NCBI GenBank assembly: GCA_902363595.1
Contig: CABJAP010000003.1
Span: 124,001-188,000, forward strand
DNA from: Clostridia bacterium
GTDB lineage: Bacteria > Bacillota > Clostridia > Peptostreptococcales > Anaerovoracaceae
Length of the DNA stretch: 64,000 nt
Direction of reading: 5' to 3'
Made by a program: the position numbers and the translations under genes. A model generated the notes under the pieces. It was not told where the DNA came from. It did no database searches and worked only from the letters and a program-made list of their open reading frames with translations. Positions 17,326-26,151 of this stretch are shown piece after piece (within the stretch, counting starts at the first letter, position 1; every line of letters begins with the position of its first letter).

Positions 17326-17940
17326 TCATCCTAATACTTTACTATATAAAAGACAGGTGAGATTAACTGCTTTGTCCCCTATTTTCAGTTCAACCGCTTT
17401 TTCTCCGGCGCGTGTAAAGCCTCTACGCTCATAAAATTGATAAGTACAGGCATTGTCCGTATATAAATAAATTTTCTTTCCTTTTTCCCTGCGCTCCAGC
17501 TCCTTGAGCAGCAAGCTCCCGATTCCCTTTATTTTCAATTCCGGGTTTGCGGCCAGGAAAAGGATTTCACCATCCGGCGCGTTTCTCTTTTGATATTGGG
17601 AAAACAGTTTTTTATTCGCCTCATCATAGACGTCAACCCCGCCTTTGGCATAAAGGTTCTGTAAAAAGTCAAAGACCTTCACATAAAGCCGTTTCCAAAA
17701 GGAGCGGTATTTTCTATCCCCGCCCTTAATTTCAGCCAGTAACACTCCTGCAAGTTCACTGCCTTCATAGGCCGCGATGATTTGTGTGGCACGAGTCATT
17801 TCCAAGTACCAAAAATATCGGCCGTATAAATTCAGCACCCAGGAGCTTTCCATATACCAGTCAAAGTGCATCCCTGTTATGGCAAATTGTATCGCTTTTT
17901 GATAGTCCTTTTTTTCCAGCTCTCTGATTTCCAATTTCAT
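17326..17940 (-). CDS. GNAT-family N-acetyltransferase
   Basis: A 204-residue GNAT fold protein. The acetyl-CoA loop reads ANPELKIKGIGSLLLKELE (about 130-150), followed by YTDNACTYQFYERRGF, the conserved end of the fold. Substrate unknown. It is convergent with the AraC gene (7 bp apart) and has its own strong promoter, so it is independent of the hydrolase runs. Confidence 0.85.
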   Translation of the reverse strand: MKLEIRELEKKDYQKAIQFAITGMHFDWYMESSWVLNLYGRYFWYLEMTRATQIIAAYEGSELAGVLLAEIKGGDRKYRSFWKRLYVKVFDFLQNLYAKGGVDVYDEANKKLFSQYQKRNAPDGEILFLAANPELKIKGIGSLLLKELERREKGKKIYLYTDNACTYQFYERRGFTRAGEKAVELKIGDKAVNLTCLLYSKVLG

Positions 17941-18003
17941 TTCCCCCTTGGCCGCGCCGTTGACAATTTTGATTTTCGATCATACAATTGTTTTGACGTT
18001 ACA

Positions 18004-18032
18004 AGTGTATCATCACAAAAATAGACTGTCAA
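18004..18032 (-). promoter_or_regulatory. Sigma-A-type promoter of GNAT gene
   Basis: On the minus strand a consensus TTGACA (18027-18032), 17-nt spacer and TACACT (18004-18009), about 64 bp before the GNAT start codon. Confidence 0.7.
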
Positions 18033-18196
18033 TATAACCGCGGTCGGAGGAAACAAAAGATGAGAATTTGTAATGCTAAATAGTTCAACTGCATTCATAA
18101 ACGATGCATTTCAATACTGATGTTTGTGGAACAATCGTGATGATGCGAGGCCACAAAATCTCATCCTTCGTCATTTCTCGATGGATGATACTTGGG

Positions 18197-18237
18197 TCAA
18201 AGCGGTTTCCCTGCTCGGACGGGGCGACCGCTTTTGA
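18197..18237. other. Strong hairpin in a 339-bp gene-free stretch
   Basis: The space 17941-18279 holds the GNAT promoter and this hairpin: TCAAAGCGGT pairs with ACCGCTTTTGA (one bulge), with an inner CCC/GGG pairing around a loop. It lies about 43 bp past the stop of the short M28 gene on the minus strand, but no T-run follows, so it is an atypical terminator at best. It could instead be a 3'-end stabiliser or an insertion footprint. I see no gene here. Confidence 0.4.
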
Positions 18238-18279
18238 CACAAAGCCAGGCAGCGCGCTCCTCCCTAGACCTTTCTTTTA

Positions 18280-19719
18280 TTATAATTGCCTCGCGGCTAT
18301 CATCGCAATTTCCGCAAAAGCCATACCAAAAGGCTCCAAGGCGTCTATTGGGATACGATTCGGTTTATCTGACGGATGATAGATATACATTTCCGCCGCT
18401 ACCATGCTGACTACCGGGATGCCCCATTCATTAAAGTAGTAGGCATCCGATATCACTTCATCCGGGCTGAATTCATATTCTCCGTCCAGATTGTGTTTGA
18501 GCCCAACTTGAAAGAATATAGTCTTATCCAAGCCGTATTCCTTAAATTTGTCAATGACAATATCGTTGAGGCCAGATTCTCTTGTAATATAAACGACTCT
18601 GCTTTCCACCTCGCCGGTCTCATGCTCTACATAATTTTCATCAAAATAAGTTTCCTTACCGATGTGTTCGATGGCAATATCCAGAACCATTTTCTCACCT
18701 TCCGCCATTCGTTTTTTTATAAAGGCCTGATGCCCCATGTAATCGGTATAATGGGTATCAGTCGCAGCAAACATCATTGTCTTTTCTCTTTCCTTTTCGG
18801 GAACCTGCGAGAAATATTTTGCCAATGCCAACATTTCTGATATACCGGAAGCATCTTGTACTGCTCCTGCGAACACAGCATCATGGTGGGAATGCATCAG
18901 AATGATCTCAGGGGATTTTCCCTTCAGCTTGCCGCTTATATTAAGGGCGTTTTTGTAGCCATAAGTAGATCGCATCTTCATATGTCCTCTGAGAGCTCCT
19001 TTTTCTTTAAACTTTGCCTTCAAAGCTTTCCCAGAGCTCCTGGATATCCACATGGCCGGCAGCGACATGTATTCCAGGCCAAAATCTTTGCCCATATCGG
19101 TATAGTCTTCACTATACCAGTACGGGTCATCGTAATAATCAGCCAAAATACCTATGAATCCAACCGCTCCGCCCTCGAAGGCCCTGCAATAGTTGTATGG
19201 CCAATTGCCCGGAGAGTAGATATTATATTTACCTGTCAGCTTGCTTGATTTATCTTCAGGGTCATAAAGATATGCCCCTTGATACAGTCTCCGTAAATTT
19301 ACCATATCAGACGCAGGAAAGTAAATATCACAGACTACGACCTTTCCTCTTACATTAATGTTTTTGAAATCCGTGTCTTCGCCTGCACCCAAGTAAACGA
19401 ATTCAGAGTCTTCACCATCCATTCCGATTTCAAAGCTGCCTTCTTCTGCTCTACGGTTAGTCCCATTGGCATAAAAGCATTCGATCGGTTCGCCTTCAAT
19501 ATCGAGTTTGTACGCATCCACTGTCATACACATGGATGGCACTTCTTCGATTTTAACGTCTTCAAGTCCGAATTCCTTCATTTTTTCCGCAATATATTCG
19601 GCAGACTTTCTTCCCTCTGGCGTCCCCGTTTTTCTATGGCCCCATTGGGTTAAATCTTCAATCCAGGAAAAAATTTCTTCCTTTTTAGGAAATAATTCAC
19701 GCTTTATTGTTGTTGTCAT
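18280..19719 (-). CDS. Atypical M28-family metallopeptidase, short type
   Basis: A 479-residue protein, the closest full-length relative of the partial gene at 1-673 (shared LFPKKEEIFSWIEDL and GHRKTGTPEGRKSAEYI). HSHHDAV near 273 and QDASGISE near 283 mark the metal site; the Glu-Glu position reads TDTHYTDY and the following strand IAIEHIGK, as in 11829-13244. Start choice: the ATG at 19717-19719 after GGAAAGGAG; the frame is open further upstream but that part overlaps the previous gene and matches no relative. Last gene of the run GPH carrier / YtcJ / imidazolonepropionase-like / M28. No long M28 partner here. Confidence 0.75.
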   Translation of the reverse strand: MTTTIKRELFPKKEEIFSWIEDLTQWGHRKTGTPEGRKSAEYIAEKMKEFGLEDVKIEEVPSMCMTVDAYKLDIEGEPIECFYANGTNRRAEEGSFEIGMDGEDSEFVYLGAGEDTDFKNINVRGKVVVCDIYFPASDMVNLRRLYQGAYLYDPEDKSSKLTGKYNIYSPGNWPYNYCRAFEGGAVGFIGILADYYDDPYWYSEDYTDMGKDFGLEYMSLPAMWISRSSGKALKAKFKEKGALRGHMKMRSTYGYKNALNISGKLKGKSPEIILMHSHHDAVFAGAVQDASGISEMLALAKYFSQVPEKEREKTMMFAATDTHYTDYMGHQAFIKKRMAEGEKMVLDIAIEHIGKETYFDENYVEHETGEVESRVVYITRESGLNDIVIDKFKEYGLDKTIFFQVGLKHNLDGEYEFSPDEVISDAYYFNEWGIPVVSMVAAEMYIYHPSDKPNRIPIDALEPFGMAFAEIAMIAARQL

Positions 19720-19739
19720 GTCTGTCTTCTCCTTTCCTA

Positions 19740-21020
19740 TTAAATCACTTGTCCATGATCTACAATGATTCTTCCGTTCTGCAATACATATTCGATATTC
19801 GCACAATCGAGCAGAACCTCAATATTATCAGCAGGATTTTTCTTTAAAATCAAAAGATCTGCCTGTTTTCCTTCCTCAACTGTCCCAATCAGGCGTTCTA
19901 GTCCCAGGACCTCAGAGCCGATCTGCGTTGCGGATCGGATTGCTTCCAATGGAGTCATTCCCAGATCAACCATTGTTTTCAATTCCAATACACTGAATTC
20001 TCCATACGGAGTCATACTATCAATGATCGTATCCGTTCCCAAAGCAATCTTTACACCTTTTTTATGGGCTAGTTTAAAATCCTCCGTGCATTTCTTCTGA
20101 GCAAAATCAGAGGCTTCCTCATAGAGATCCCTGCAAAAGAATCCTTCCCGCAGGGAAAAATCCATTCCCTCTTCACTCCACAGAGTAAGCAGCGTGGCAG
20201 TTGGAACCAGATATTTGTTTTGTTTTATCATTTCTTCACACAGTTCCTCGTCAAGAAAGCCCAAATGTTCAAAGGTATCCACACCGGCTTCAAGACAGTC
20301 CCAGGCAGTCTGGTTGTCAAATATATGGGCGATCACCTTCGTCCCCTTCACTTTCTTCGCCTCCTGCACAATAAATTTAAGTTCTTCCAGACAAAAATGC
20401 TGATCCGTTACCCTGTCGGTCATACCGCATCCTGAGCCGTTGGCAAAAACTTTGATCTGATCAGCTCCTTCGCTAAGCAAAATTCCAATGGCTCTGCTCA
20501 TGTCTTCTTTGCCATAGCAGCCCATTCCCCAATTGTTTTTGAAGCGAATTTGCTCCAATGTCTCCCAATTGGCGGCAGTCGCATAGCATGCAGCATGATT
20601 CAGCCCCGGACCTGAACTGACAATTCTTGGCCCTGTGACGTCGCCCTCCGCGAAAAGACGTTTTAAATACAGACCGTTATAAGTTACATCTCTTAAGGAT
20701 GTAAACCCATATTTCAGCACCTTACGGGCCTGCCCTACACCACGCAAGGCCTGCATCGTCAAATCCGAGGTCATCAGCTCTTTATCAAGGTTTTCCGCAG
20801 CTCCAAATAGATGTATATGGGAATCGATCATTCCCGGCATTACAGTACATCCTTCCAAATCGACAACTTGCATTTCTTCTTCGGGGGTGAACTGACTATC
20901 ATTTTGTATGGAGACGATTGTTCCTCTCTTCACGGTAATGGTTCTATTGTACTGTGGTTCTCTTCCCGTTCCATCGATCATTGTTACGTTTTTTAAAATA
21001 TAATCTTCATTAAGATTCAT
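19740..21020 (-). CDS. Imidazolonepropionase-like amidohydrolase
   Basis: A 426-residue paralogue of 8071-9390. MPGMIDSHIHLFG, QIKVFANGSGCGMT, IAHIFDNQ (the other copy has AHCETEE here, so one metal-site neighbour differs), TFEHLGFL, ALGTDTIID and GTVEEGKQADLLIL. The ATG at 21018-21020 gives an N-terminus of the same length as the paralogue; a GTG at 21030-21032 overlapping the upstream stop (GTGA) is an alternative start. Probably processes the same class of compound as the YtcJ-type enzyme upstream. Confidence 0.83.
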   Translation of the reverse strand: MNLNEDYILKNVTMIDGTGREPQYNRTITVKRGTIVSIQNDSQFTPEEEMQVVDLEGCTVMPGMIDSHIHLFGAAENLDKELMTSDLTMQALRGVGQARKVLKYGFTSLRDVTYNGLYLKRLFAEGDVTGPRIVSSGPGLNHAACYATAANWETLEQIRFKNNWGMGCYGKEDMSRAIGILLSEGADQIKVFANGSGCGMTDRVTDQHFCLEELKFIVQEAKKVKGTKVIAHIFDNQTAWDCLEAGVDTFEHLGFLDEELCEEMIKQNKYLVPTATLLTLWSEEGMDFSLREGFFCRDLYEEASDFAQKKCTEDFKLAHKKGVKIALGTDTIIDSMTPYGEFSVLELKTMVDLGMTPLEAIRSATQIGSEVLGLERLIGTVEEGKQADLLILKKNPADNIEVLLDCANIEYVLQNGRIIVDHGQVI

Positions 21021-21028
21021 TACACCAT

Positions 21029-22753
21029 TCACATCCTTTCACTGTCATATACGATCTCACCTTTAAAAATAGTTTTATTGACTGTAATTTGGGAAAACTC
21101 CTTTATATTTATCTTTTCTAAATCCGCATTGAGGATGGTTATGTCTGCTGACTTGCCAATTTCTATTGTCCCTGTAATCGTTTCTAAAAACATCTGATAT
21201 GCTCCACCATAGCTCAGCGCTTTCACTGCCATTTCCAACGTTACACAGTCTCTATGCAAATCCCCTTCTTCTCCCAGCACCAGACCTTTATACGTTTCGT
21301 AATCCAAAAGGTCCGAAAACACGCTTCTCGTCATTGCGCATTGCATTCCATGGAAGGGGTTCGGCGGAGGCGTTACTGGGAAATCCGTACCGAACGACAG
21401 CGTGCAGCCGGCACGCTCTAAACGTCCGATTGGGTAGCAATTCATAGCCCTCTTCTTCCCAAAGGCGGGAATAATGCTTTGCTCGGTTTCCGTATCATAG
21501 ACAGCCCATCTCGGCTGGCAAGCACAGATTAGGTCCATCGCTCCCATTTTTTCAAAATAGGTGTCCGGGACCAGCATTAGATGGGCGATTACATCCCTGC
21601 CGCTTTTTTCACTATCCAGTCCTGCGGCCTCGATTGCATCGACGCTTAGTTTCACGGATGCATCTCCCATGGCGTGCAGGTGAACGGAATAACCTGCTTT
21701 CCAAATGTTCGATATGGTCCGGCTCAATTCTTGCTGTGTCCAAAAGGGAGTTCCTTTATAACCGCACGGCTTACCAAGGTATACGGCAATTTCCGGCTCA
21801 TAAGGCTCAAGCAGGCAATACTCGCCTTCCACAAAAATTTTGCCTGTTTCGATTCTGTACAAATCTCCCGCATCATACATGCCTTTGTCTGTAAGCAGCG
21901 ATTTCATATCTTCATCAGCGGTGTCCCTATCTATATGGTGGACTCCTCTGACTCGCATAGTCAGTCTCTCCTCTTTTGCCAATTCCATATAAGCCTTCTT
22001 GGCATTTTCGGTACACAGTGCGTCCTGTATCAACGTTATTCCATATGGGTTGGCGAACTCCCTTTGATATTTAAGGATCGTTTCTTTATATTCATCAACA
22101 CGATAGTCAAATCCTTCTATACGTTTTTTGATTAAATCCATAGCTGCCATTTCTGAAAATACGCCTTGGGGATATCCGTTTTCCTCCCTTGTAATCTCAC
22201 CTGATGATGGTGTTTTTATTGATGCGTCTATCCCTGCCAGCTCCAGGGCCTTCGTATTGACCCATAAGTGATGTTGGCAATAAGATTCCAGAACTACCGG
22301 CTTCTCGGGGCAAATCTGATCCAAATCATGACGGGTAGGCATTCGATACTGACCTGATGCGCCATTAAAATATGCAGGATTCCAACCAATGCCGCGGATG
22401 ATTTTTCTCTCTTGGTTATCTTGTATGTACGTTTTCAGCTTTTCTAGATACTTTGCAATTACGTCTTCTGTCGTCTCATCGGTCACTAGACGCACATCAA
22501 ACAAATTACAGGAATGGAAAAAGCTCGCTGCCCAGGTTGCATGGCAGTGACTGTCACACAGCCCTGGCAAAATGGTTTTCCTATTACAATCGATTACCTC
22601 CGTGCCATCTCCTGCAAGTCTTAAAATATCTCTATCTGTTCCTACCGCAATTATTTTTTCATCCTTGATTGCCACTGCATTTCCATTCTTACGTTCTCCA
22701 TTGGCGTCAATGGAAAAAATCGTTCCATTGATCAATACTCGATCGGCTTTCAT
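21029..22753 (-). CDS. YtcJ-type amidohydrolase (Amidohydro_3)
   Basis: A 574-residue paralogue of 6332-8017. First metal motif LPGLCDSHCHAT (about residue 62), an added lysine-strand region around FVEGEYCLLEP, VHLHAMGDASVKL, AHLMLVPD, and LSFGTDFPVT. C-terminal GTIEIGKSADITIL closes the small beta domain. GGGAGG 5 nt before the ATG. Lies between the carrier and the second amidohydrolase with gaps of 33 and a few bp, so one operon. Confidence 0.85.
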   Translation of the reverse strand: MKADRVLINGTIFSIDANGERKNGNAVAIKDEKIIAVGTDRDILRLAGDGTEVIDCNRKTILPGLCDSHCHATWAASFFHSCNLFDVRLVTDETTEDVIAKYLEKLKTYIQDNQERKIIRGIGWNPAYFNGASGQYRMPTRHDLDQICPEKPVVLESYCQHHLWVNTKALELAGIDASIKTPSSGEITREENGYPQGVFSEMAAMDLIKKRIEGFDYRVDEYKETILKYQREFANPYGITLIQDALCTENAKKAYMELAKEERLTMRVRGVHHIDRDTADEDMKSLLTDKGMYDAGDLYRIETGKIFVEGEYCLLEPYEPEIAVYLGKPCGYKGTPFWTQQELSRTISNIWKAGYSVHLHAMGDASVKLSVDAIEAAGLDSEKSGRDVIAHLMLVPDTYFEKMGAMDLICACQPRWAVYDTETEQSIIPAFGKKRAMNCYPIGRLERAGCTLSFGTDFPVTPPPNPFHGMQCAMTRSVFSDLLDYETYKGLVLGEEGDLHRDCVTLEMAVKALSYGGAYQMFLETITGTIEIGKSADITILNADLEKINIKEFSQITVNKTIFKGEIVYDSERM

Positions 22754-22786
22754 AATAACCTCCCAGGTTTTAAGAGCTGCAAACCG

Positions 22787-24199
22787 TTACTTGACTAGGT
22801 TCTCTATACCGGTAATATCCGGTTCTTCGCCGGCTCGTTTCTGTTCAATCGCTTGCAGAAGTTTTGCATGCTTTTCCCTTGTAATCGGATATAATACGAC
22901 GAACAAGAACGACAAGAGGATAAAGAAACAAGTCCCAAAGGTATAGATATTTTTTAACCCCGTACAAGTGGCTTGGCTCTGTACTGCCAAAGTTTCGTCG
23001 TATTTCACCAATTCCAGCAGCAGTCCTCCTATGAAAATTACCAACGCGGAGCTTCCTTTTTGTACAATCGTTAGAATTCCATAGTAGAGGCCTTCTCTTC
23101 TTTTTCCAGTCTTAAACTCGTCAACCTCCACACAATCCGGAAGCATGGCCCAACCGACTGTATATGCTACCATCGATCCCGCTCCGCCAATTGCAGTAAG
23201 AAGATAAATAAGTACCGTATCTCCTGGCTTTACGAAGAGATAAATCGCAATAATAGAAAGCATCCAAATTCCCATAAAGACAATCCACGCCGCACGTTTG
23301 GAAAATTTATGAGATACCCAAGGAATCAGCGGAAGCCATGCAATTGCGGAAACATTGAAAATAATCAGAGTAATGGATACCTGGCCTTCACTGAGCGCTA
23401 CATAGTCGGAAAGAAAATAGATATTAACCATCAAACCGATCGAATATGCTCCGACGCCTGCCGAATATAAAGCGATAATATAAAGAAATGATCTATTCTT
23501 TAAGGCTTGGAAGGTGTCTTTTAGTTTCAGCTTTTCGTTATCCTCTTTATGTCTTTCCTGGCCCCTGGTGCCTCTCCAGCCGATCAATATTACGATTGTA
23601 CTGATTATTCCAAAGATCAGTGCCATCACGCTCCATCCTTTGGCTGCGTCATTGAACATGGTCCCCAGATAGGCCGCGATGGAGATCGGAAGCGCGCCGG
23701 AGATAATAGAAGAAACTTGGCAAAAGAAGCTTCTCCAGAAATTAAGTGTAGATCGTTCATCGTAATCCTTTGTGAGTTCTGCTCCTAGCGAAGTGTAGGG
23801 GACATCCAGCCAACAGATAATGGCATACAGCAAAATGACCATGATCGCAAAATATACGGTCTTAGCAGTCGGCCCCAGGCCAAAATCAGAAAACAGCAGC
23901 CATATACAAAGGCCAAAAGGCACCGCAGCCGCTACGATAAACGGTCTGCGTCTTCCATATTTTGAAGTGCATGAGTCTGAGGCTACTCCGAAAAGCGGAC
24001 CGGTCAGTGCGTTAATCAACGTACCCAGAGCTGTAATGGTTCCGGCAATCCCTGGGCTTAGGCCTGCGATGTCAGTTAAAAAGTACATACCAAACGAGGT
24101 GAATAAAACCAACCCTAGTGAGTTGGAAAATTCGATTGAGCCATAAGCTATTTTGACTCGCAGAGGAAGTTTCTCTGTCATGCTATTTGTGTTACTCAT
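22787..24199 (-). CDS. GPH-family (MFS_2) cation symporter
   Basis: A 470-residue carrier with 12 predicted spans. Family marks: KIAYGSIEFSNSLGL at the N-terminus, the loop SKYGRRRPFI after span 2 with the preceding D-rich FGVASDS, and KTGKRREGLYYG before span 10. GPH carriers import glycosides or similar solutes with H+ or Na+; in this setting the cargo is probably the amide or peptide-like substrate of the hydrolases behind it. The ATG at 24197-24199 has AAAGGAG upstream; an ATG 18 bp earlier lacks one. First gene of its operon. Confidence 0.83.
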   Translation of the reverse strand: MSNTNSMTEKLPLRVKIAYGSIEFSNSLGLVLFTSFGMYFLTDIAGLSPGIAGTITALGTLINALTGPLFGVASDSCTSKYGRRRPFIVAAAVPFGLCIWLLFSDFGLGPTAKTVYFAIMVILLYAIICWLDVPYTSLGAELTKDYDERSTLNFWRSFFCQVSSIISGALPISIAAYLGTMFNDAAKGWSVMALIFGIISTIVILIGWRGTRGQERHKEDNEKLKLKDTFQALKNRSFLYIIALYSAGVGAYSIGLMVNIYFLSDYVALSEGQVSITLIIFNVSAIAWLPLIPWVSHKFSKRAAWIVFMGIWMLSIIAIYLFVKPGDTVLIYLLTAIGGAGSMVAYTVGWAMLPDCVEVDEFKTGKRREGLYYGILTIVQKGSSALVIFIGGLLLELVKYDETLAVQSQATCTGLKNIYTFGTCFFILLSFLFVVLYPITREKHAKLLQAIEQKRAGEEPDITGIENLVK

Positions 24200-24229
24200 T
24201 TTTAGGACTCCTTTCATTTATTTGTCCTA

Positions 24230-24319
24230 AGTATAAAAAAAATCATCATCATACGCATTGATAAAACGGTTATCAGGCTTGTCGTCTTTTAAAATTATTT
24301 ACAAAATTCAGAATTTTGT
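24230..24319 (-). promoter_or_regulatory. Promoter and palindromes upstream of the GPH operon
   Basis: A -10-like TATACT (24230-24235, minus strand) without a good -35 box. Upstream are two inverted repeats: TGATAA-N5-TTATCA (24259-24275) and ACAAAATTC-A-GAATTTTGT (24301-24319). The weak -35 plus upstream palindromes fits a regulated promoter; the AraC protein at 24382 is the nearest candidate regulator. Confidence 0.4.
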
Positions 24320-24347
24320 TTTCTTTAAAGCATTAAAATCATAGAAA

Positions 24348-24375
24348 AAAAGCGCTAAAGTCTTTTCAGCGCTTT
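24348..24375 (-). terminator. Rho-independent terminator of AraC gene
   Basis: AAAGCGCT / AGCGCTTT stem just past the stop at 24382, followed on the minus strand by seven T. Confidence 0.8.
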
Positions 24376-24381
24376 CTCTTA

Positions 24382-26082
24382 CTATTCTGCTTTTTTCATT
24401 AAGATTAATACTGCTGCACCCATATCCAGTAAATGTTTCATTCTATAATTTCCCTTTATGGAAACTCTGCTGCTTTTAATTGTTGGCGAGAAACAGGTTT
24501 TTAAAGCGCACATTTCTTTTGGCGACAGTGTCGTTTGAATCGCCTCCAATTCAGTCTCGCTCTCAAATTGTATCCATTCGTTTTCAACCATATATTCAAG
24601 GATTCTGTATTCGCCGGGGGCTAAATCGGTGAGATAGGTTTTTATCTCTACCGGCTGCCCCTCCTTTTTATTCTGAGAAAAGGGGCTGTTTTGCAGCAAT
24701 ATGTAAATACAGGCTCCCTTCCTCGTGGCAATACAATTATTGTCTTCATGTAAAACCTGTCCCTGGAGCAGGTCCATCAGATAATGTAAATAGAACGCTT
24801 TCCTCCGAATACCTCCATCGCTAAAAAGCCCGATATGTTCATCGCCATAAAGTGAAAATTTTAAGCCATGATCCATTCTCCGGCAAAAATCCACCTGCAT
24901 ACCCGTTTCTTGGGCAATTTCTTCTATCACGATTTTTAGTTTGTCCGTGAGCCCCCTTTCGCCTTCTATGCTCAAGGTGCCAAAACCAGCCAGTTCTTTT
25001 GCCTCTTTTATTAATGGCCTGGACTTTTTAGTCAGCAAATCTTCCGGCTCTTTGATATGCAGTATTTTATAAGTTTTTTCATAAGCTTTTTCTGTCTTGC
25101 CCGCCGCATCAATATCGTATCTTTTTTGATTTAAGCCTTCACTGCTGCCTTTGGAGTCGGGCTGAAAATCTGAAAAGCGTTCCAGCCGCTCAGAGATATA
25201 AGAAGACCAGCCAGCCAGGTCATTAAGATTCTTATTATAATGGATACCTTCCGTATGAATCTTGACATTTTGCGCTCGATACTCCCGCGGACTGATTCCA
25301 TAAAATCGTTTAAAATACATACTAAAGTATTTAGGATCAGAAAAACCACAATCAGCTGAAATTTGCGTCAAACTCAAATCTGTCTCAATTAAAAGTTTTA
25401 AGGCATTTTCGGACCGAATAATATTTACAAGTTCTTCATAAGTACTTCCAGTCACTTTTTTAATGGTATGCGACAAATAGGATGGGCTTAGATGGACAAA
25501 TTGCGCAACTTCGGCAAGAGGCAGTCTTCTCCAGCAATTATCATAAATGTAATCAATAATATCCCAGATCCGCTCAAAATGGTCATTGCTTCTGATCTCG
25601 CCTAAGTTGAATTTTATCAGCGTGAACCAGTCCCGCAGCTGCGCAAACAATTCAATCGTCTTGCTGATTACAATGTCCGGCACCGTTGCGTTATGGGTAA
25701 TATATGCCCTTATAATTTCACCGTAAATGCCTTTTAGCTCTTGTAAATAATTATCATCCTCCCCTCCCAGCTGTGGATTGGGGATGCAATCGTAATAAAC
25801 GGTAGAAATATTCGGGATGTACCGGTTAAAATATTCAGCATCGATAATTAATGAAAGATATACCAGTTCCTCTCCCCCCTCAATCGCATGGAGGTTTTCA
25901 CTGTTAATAATACAGAGGTCTTCTTCGCTTAATTGATGACACTGCCCATTAACAGTGGCCTGCGCTGTGCCTTTTAAGATACAAATGATTTCTGTTTCCC
26001 TGTGGGAATGAAAAAGGTTGATTCCATCGTTTACTTTTACAATAACCGGGAAACGGTCTTTTTTTTCAACTTCGTTTGCCAT
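24382..26082 (-). CDS. AraC-family regulator with cupin-like N-terminus and long C-terminal domain
   Basis: A 566-residue third paralogue. Cupin-like part with LFHSHRETEIICILKG and LSEEDLCIINSENLHA, AraC DNA-binding part at about 167-267 (CGFSDPKYFSMYFKRFYG, SPREYR), and a long tail with degenerate GH39-like character. It lies upstream of, and is transcribed toward, the GPH carrier operon and probably controls it. A GAAAGGA site lies 10 nt before the ATG. Confidence 0.87.
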   Translation of the reverse strand: MANEVEKKDRFPVIVKVNDGINLFHSHRETEIICILKGTAQATVNGQCHQLSEEDLCIINSENLHAIEGGEELVYLSLIIDAEYFNRYIPNISTVYYDCIPNPQLGGEDDNYLQELKGIYGEIIRAYITHNATVPDIVISKTIELFAQLRDWFTLIKFNLGEIRSNDHFERIWDIIDYIYDNCWRRLPLAEVAQFVHLSPSYLSHTIKKVTGSTYEELVNIIRSENALKLLIETDLSLTQISADCGFSDPKYFSMYFKRFYGISPREYRAQNVKIHTEGIHYNKNLNDLAGWSSYISERLERFSDFQPDSKGSSEGLNQKRYDIDAAGKTEKAYEKTYKILHIKEPEDLLTKKSRPLIKEAKELAGFGTLSIEGERGLTDKLKIVIEEIAQETGMQVDFCRRMDHGLKFSLYGDEHIGLFSDGGIRRKAFYLHYLMDLLQGQVLHEDNNCIATRKGACIYILLQNSPFSQNKKEGQPVEIKTYLTDLAPGEYRILEYMVENEWIQFESETELEAIQTTLSPKEMCALKTCFSPTIKSSRVSIKGNYRMKHLLDMGAAVLILMKKAE

Positions 26083-26151
26083 CTGCCAAGCATCCTTTCA
26101 GTAAATTTGTCTTTATTTCCACCTTTTTGCTCCCTAAATCAAGCGGCCTGG

